A stretch of 31,056 nucleotides of DNA from RUG14199 sp964629225 (GTDB lineage Bacteria; Bacillota; Clostridia; Oscillospirales; CAG-272), in assembly GCA_964629225.1 (NCBI GenBank), contig CAZVQC010000023.1:1-31056 (forward strand). Reading direction: 5' to 3'. Below are positions 29,208 through 31,056 of this stretch, piece after piece. The first letter of the stretch is position 1. Every line of letters starts with the position of its first letter. Both the position numbers and the translations under genes were made by a program. The notes beneath the pieces are model-generated. The model worked only from the letters and a program-made list of their open reading frames with translations. It searched no databases and was not told the DNA's origin.

Positions 29208-31056
29208 ATGAAAAAAATTCTATCTGTACTTCTTTGCATTGCGATGCTTCTTTCTGTCGCCGTGTCGGCAGTGACTGTGTCCGGCGGCGCATCAGCCGAT
29301 CCGGCGGACTCCTACACCAAGATCACAGCACCGAATGAAGACACTTCTATCGATATGTGGTTCGAGCACTCCACCGTTAAAGTGCTTCAAGAGGAGCACA
29401 CCTCCTCCGGTAGGGATACTTATTCTATCTACATGGCAAAGAATGAGATCCAGGATACTCAGGTGATACTCTACAGTGCCACCGCGTCAAAAAGCGAACT
29501 CACTGCAAGTGTTACCGACATGACCGCAATGGACGGAAGCGGCAATACCCTTGCTGCGGAGCTCTATTATGAGTTCTACGTGAATGTCAGCGACACCAAT
29601 TATACCGACGTTTACGGCCTCAAGGCAGGGGAGAAGTCCATCATCCGTGAGGGAATGACTCCCGATGCCATCGCTCCCATAAGCGGCATCTCAAGGGGAA
29701 AAGGAACATTCGGACTTACCGCAGGCAAGAGCCAAGCTCTTCTTATCAGAGTTAAGACCGAACTGACGAGTGCTTCCGGCTGGTACAGCGGCACCTTCAA
29801 CCTTATGAACTCAAAAGGTGAGGTCATTAAGACTGCCACGTTCTACACTTATGTGTGGAACTTTGAGATCCCCGAAGAGGGAACTTATCAGACCTCCCTC
29901 TTCATCGACGGTGCCAACAATGCCACCTACAAGGCACAGTACGACTACCTGCTTGAGAACAGGCTTCTCGGAATGCAGGTGCCGGGAGACCTCAGTTACT
30001 CAAACGAGTATCTGTCTAATCCCAGAGTTACCGCTTTTGCCATTGCGAAAAGTAGCGGATACCCATCCAATGACAAGCTCTCGGATACGGACGTGACAAA
30101 CATCTACAACATCCTCTCCACCCGTGAGGATTGGGAGGACATCAAGGAGCGCGCGTACTTCTACACAGTGGACGAGCCCACGTCCAAAGAGCAGAACGAT
30201 GCTCTCGTGGGCAACGGCACGTGGTCCGGCGCACGTCCTACAGTGGACACGGTAAACTCCGAGTACAAGAGACTTGCAGCCCTTTGGCCGGATCCTTACG
30301 TGGTACTTCCTTTCCATGAGAACACCCCCTATCCTTATGGAACGTATGCGATGAATCTCGCCTTGAATTCAAACGGCACATATGCCATCACAGATGACGG
30401 CCGTGCGGCATTCAGCGATATCTCCGATGCTATTCAGGGTATGATGGATGCCAATTCCGTCACTATCTGGTGTCCCAAAATGTGCGCTTATACTCCGAAT
30501 GCCACCATTAAAGCATCCGGTTACGTGGGAACCAACACCGTTGGCGCGGGCGTTCGTAACCTTGACGGTATCATTTCCGGATTCAGCATCACCAACATCT
30601 ACGGTTGCTACTTCGACTGGACCAGCAAGTTCGGCAGCTTTGAGGAGAGATTCAACAACTACAGAGCCGAGAGAGCCGCCGAAGGACAGGATATCAAGTC
30701 CTGGTGGTATGCTTGCGGCAACAACGCAAACTACACCTACGCAAATCACCTTATCGAGAACACGGGACTTCAGACACAGATCATGTTCTGGCAGTCCATG
30801 CAGGTAGGTTCCACCGGATATCTCTACTACGGTGTCAACCTGTGGAATGAAATCGGCGCAAACAACCTGACAAACGGTACCGGTGCTGCAAGTGACGGAA
30901 GCACCGAAAGCGGCATTTGGCCTGTTAACAAGACCGCAAAGAACGGTAAGTACCTCTACGGTAACGGCGTTCTCCTCTACGGAAGCGATGTCTACAGATC
31001 AAAGCTTCGTATCACCGGCATCAAGGTGCTTGGAACTATCAGAGTCGAGCAGATGC
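29208..31056 (+). CDS. Exported DUF4091-type glycoside-hydrolase-like protein (3' end outside window)
   Basis: 616 codons are present and the frame is still open at the window edge. It begins with a signal peptide (MKKILSVLLCIAMLL, Ala-rich site near residue 30). The N-terminal 200 residues are beta-rich; from about 215 a TIM-barrel-like part starts with GTYQTSLFIDGA, and RAYFYTVDEP at about 320 resembles the DEP block found in DUF4091 and related hydrolase-like proteins. These are usually exported and linked to polysaccharide use, but no reaction is established. The signal peptide lacks a lipobox Cys, so it is secreted or held by a part not seen. It follows the PqqD-like gene by 69 bases in the same direction; whether it is modified by that machinery is unknown. 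Confidence 0.8.
   Translation, partial: MKKILSVLLCIAMLLSVAVSAVTVSGGASADPADSYTKITAPNEDTSIDMWFEHSTVKVLQEEHTSSGRDTYSIYMAKNEIQDTQVILYSATASKSELTASVTDMTAMDGSGNTLAAELYYEFYVNVSDTNYTDVYGLKAGEKSIIREGMTPDAIAPISGISRGKGTFGLTAGKSQALLIRVKTELTSASGWYSGTFNLMNSKGEVIKTATFYTYVWNFEIPEEGTYQTSLFIDGANNATYKAQYDYLLENRLLGMQVPGDLSYSNEYLSNPRVTAFAIAKSSGYPSNDKLSDTDVTNIYNILSTREDWEDIKERAYFYTVDEPTSKEQNDALVGNGTWSGARPTVDTVNSEYKRLAALWPDPYVVLPFHENTPYPYGTYAMNLALNSNGTYAITDDGRAAFSDISDAIQGMMDANSVTIWCPKMCAYTPNATIKASGYVGTNTVGAGVRNLDGIISGFSITNIYGCYFDWTSKFGSFEERFNNYRAERAAEGQDIKSWWYACGNNANYTYANHLIENTGLQTQIMFWQSMQVGSTGYLYYGVNLWNEIGANNLTNGTGAASDGSTESGIWPVNKTAKNGKYLYGNGVLLYGSDVYRSKLRITGIKVLGTIRVEQM

Overview
The window looks like chromosomal DNA of an anaerobic, spore-forming member of the Clostridia, probably an Oscillospiraceae/Ruminococcaceae-type gut bacterium. 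The evidence is the spore genes gpr and spoIIP side by side, a type II pantothenate kinase, a DUF4364 protein, a SigH-like sigma factor near rlmB, a TIGR03960/DUF2344-type radical SAM protein, strong sigma-A promoters of the TTGACA-N16/18-TATAAT type, and GGAGG ribosome binding sites. No rRNA, intact tRNA, CRISPR array, transposase or phage gene is visible. Base and codon use looks even throughout, so I see no obvious recent island. The taxonomic placement is an inference.

Layout. 1-2143: the tail of an upstream gene, its terminator, and an exported BspA-type leucine-rich-repeat protein behind a consensus promoter. 2144-7163: a half-size ABC exporter convergent with a minus-strand set gpr - spoIIP - coaW; one very long hairpin sits between the convergent ends. 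7346-10071: a lone peptide-type binding lipoprotein and a DUF4364 protein. 10134-16395: a sigma factor behind a long, highly structured leader, a tRNA-shaped relic, a small zinc-ribbon protein, rlmB with a 250-residue charged N-terminal extension, and a large membrane protein that reads as a catalytically dead P1-type ATPase. 16510-19155: a fused TIGR03960 + DUF2344 radical SAM protein.

19350-22107: an operon of an NahK-type N-acetylhexosamine kinase, a Wzz-like chain-length protein and a BY-kinase-like ATPase with a 13-tyrosine tail, which ties amino-sugar salvage to surface polysaccharide assembly. 22170-25617: a cytoplasmic sugar-catabolism operon (BNR/sialidase-like protein, Gfo/Idh/MocA oxidoreductase, TIM-barrel isomerase), closed by a textbook terminator. 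25866-29138: a tightly overlapped four-gene operon of a membrane-anchored protein of unknown family, an HPr-kinase-like ATPase, a radical SAM/SPASM enzyme and a PqqD-like carrier. These are the parts of a peptide- or protein-modifying (RiPP-like) machine, but I see no precursor peptide. 29208-end: an exported DUF4091-type protein cut by the window edge.

The best candidates for something new are the HprK-like/radical SAM/PqqD operon with its unknown membrane protein, the pseudo-P-type ATPase beside rlmB, and the structured leader of the sigma factor gene.
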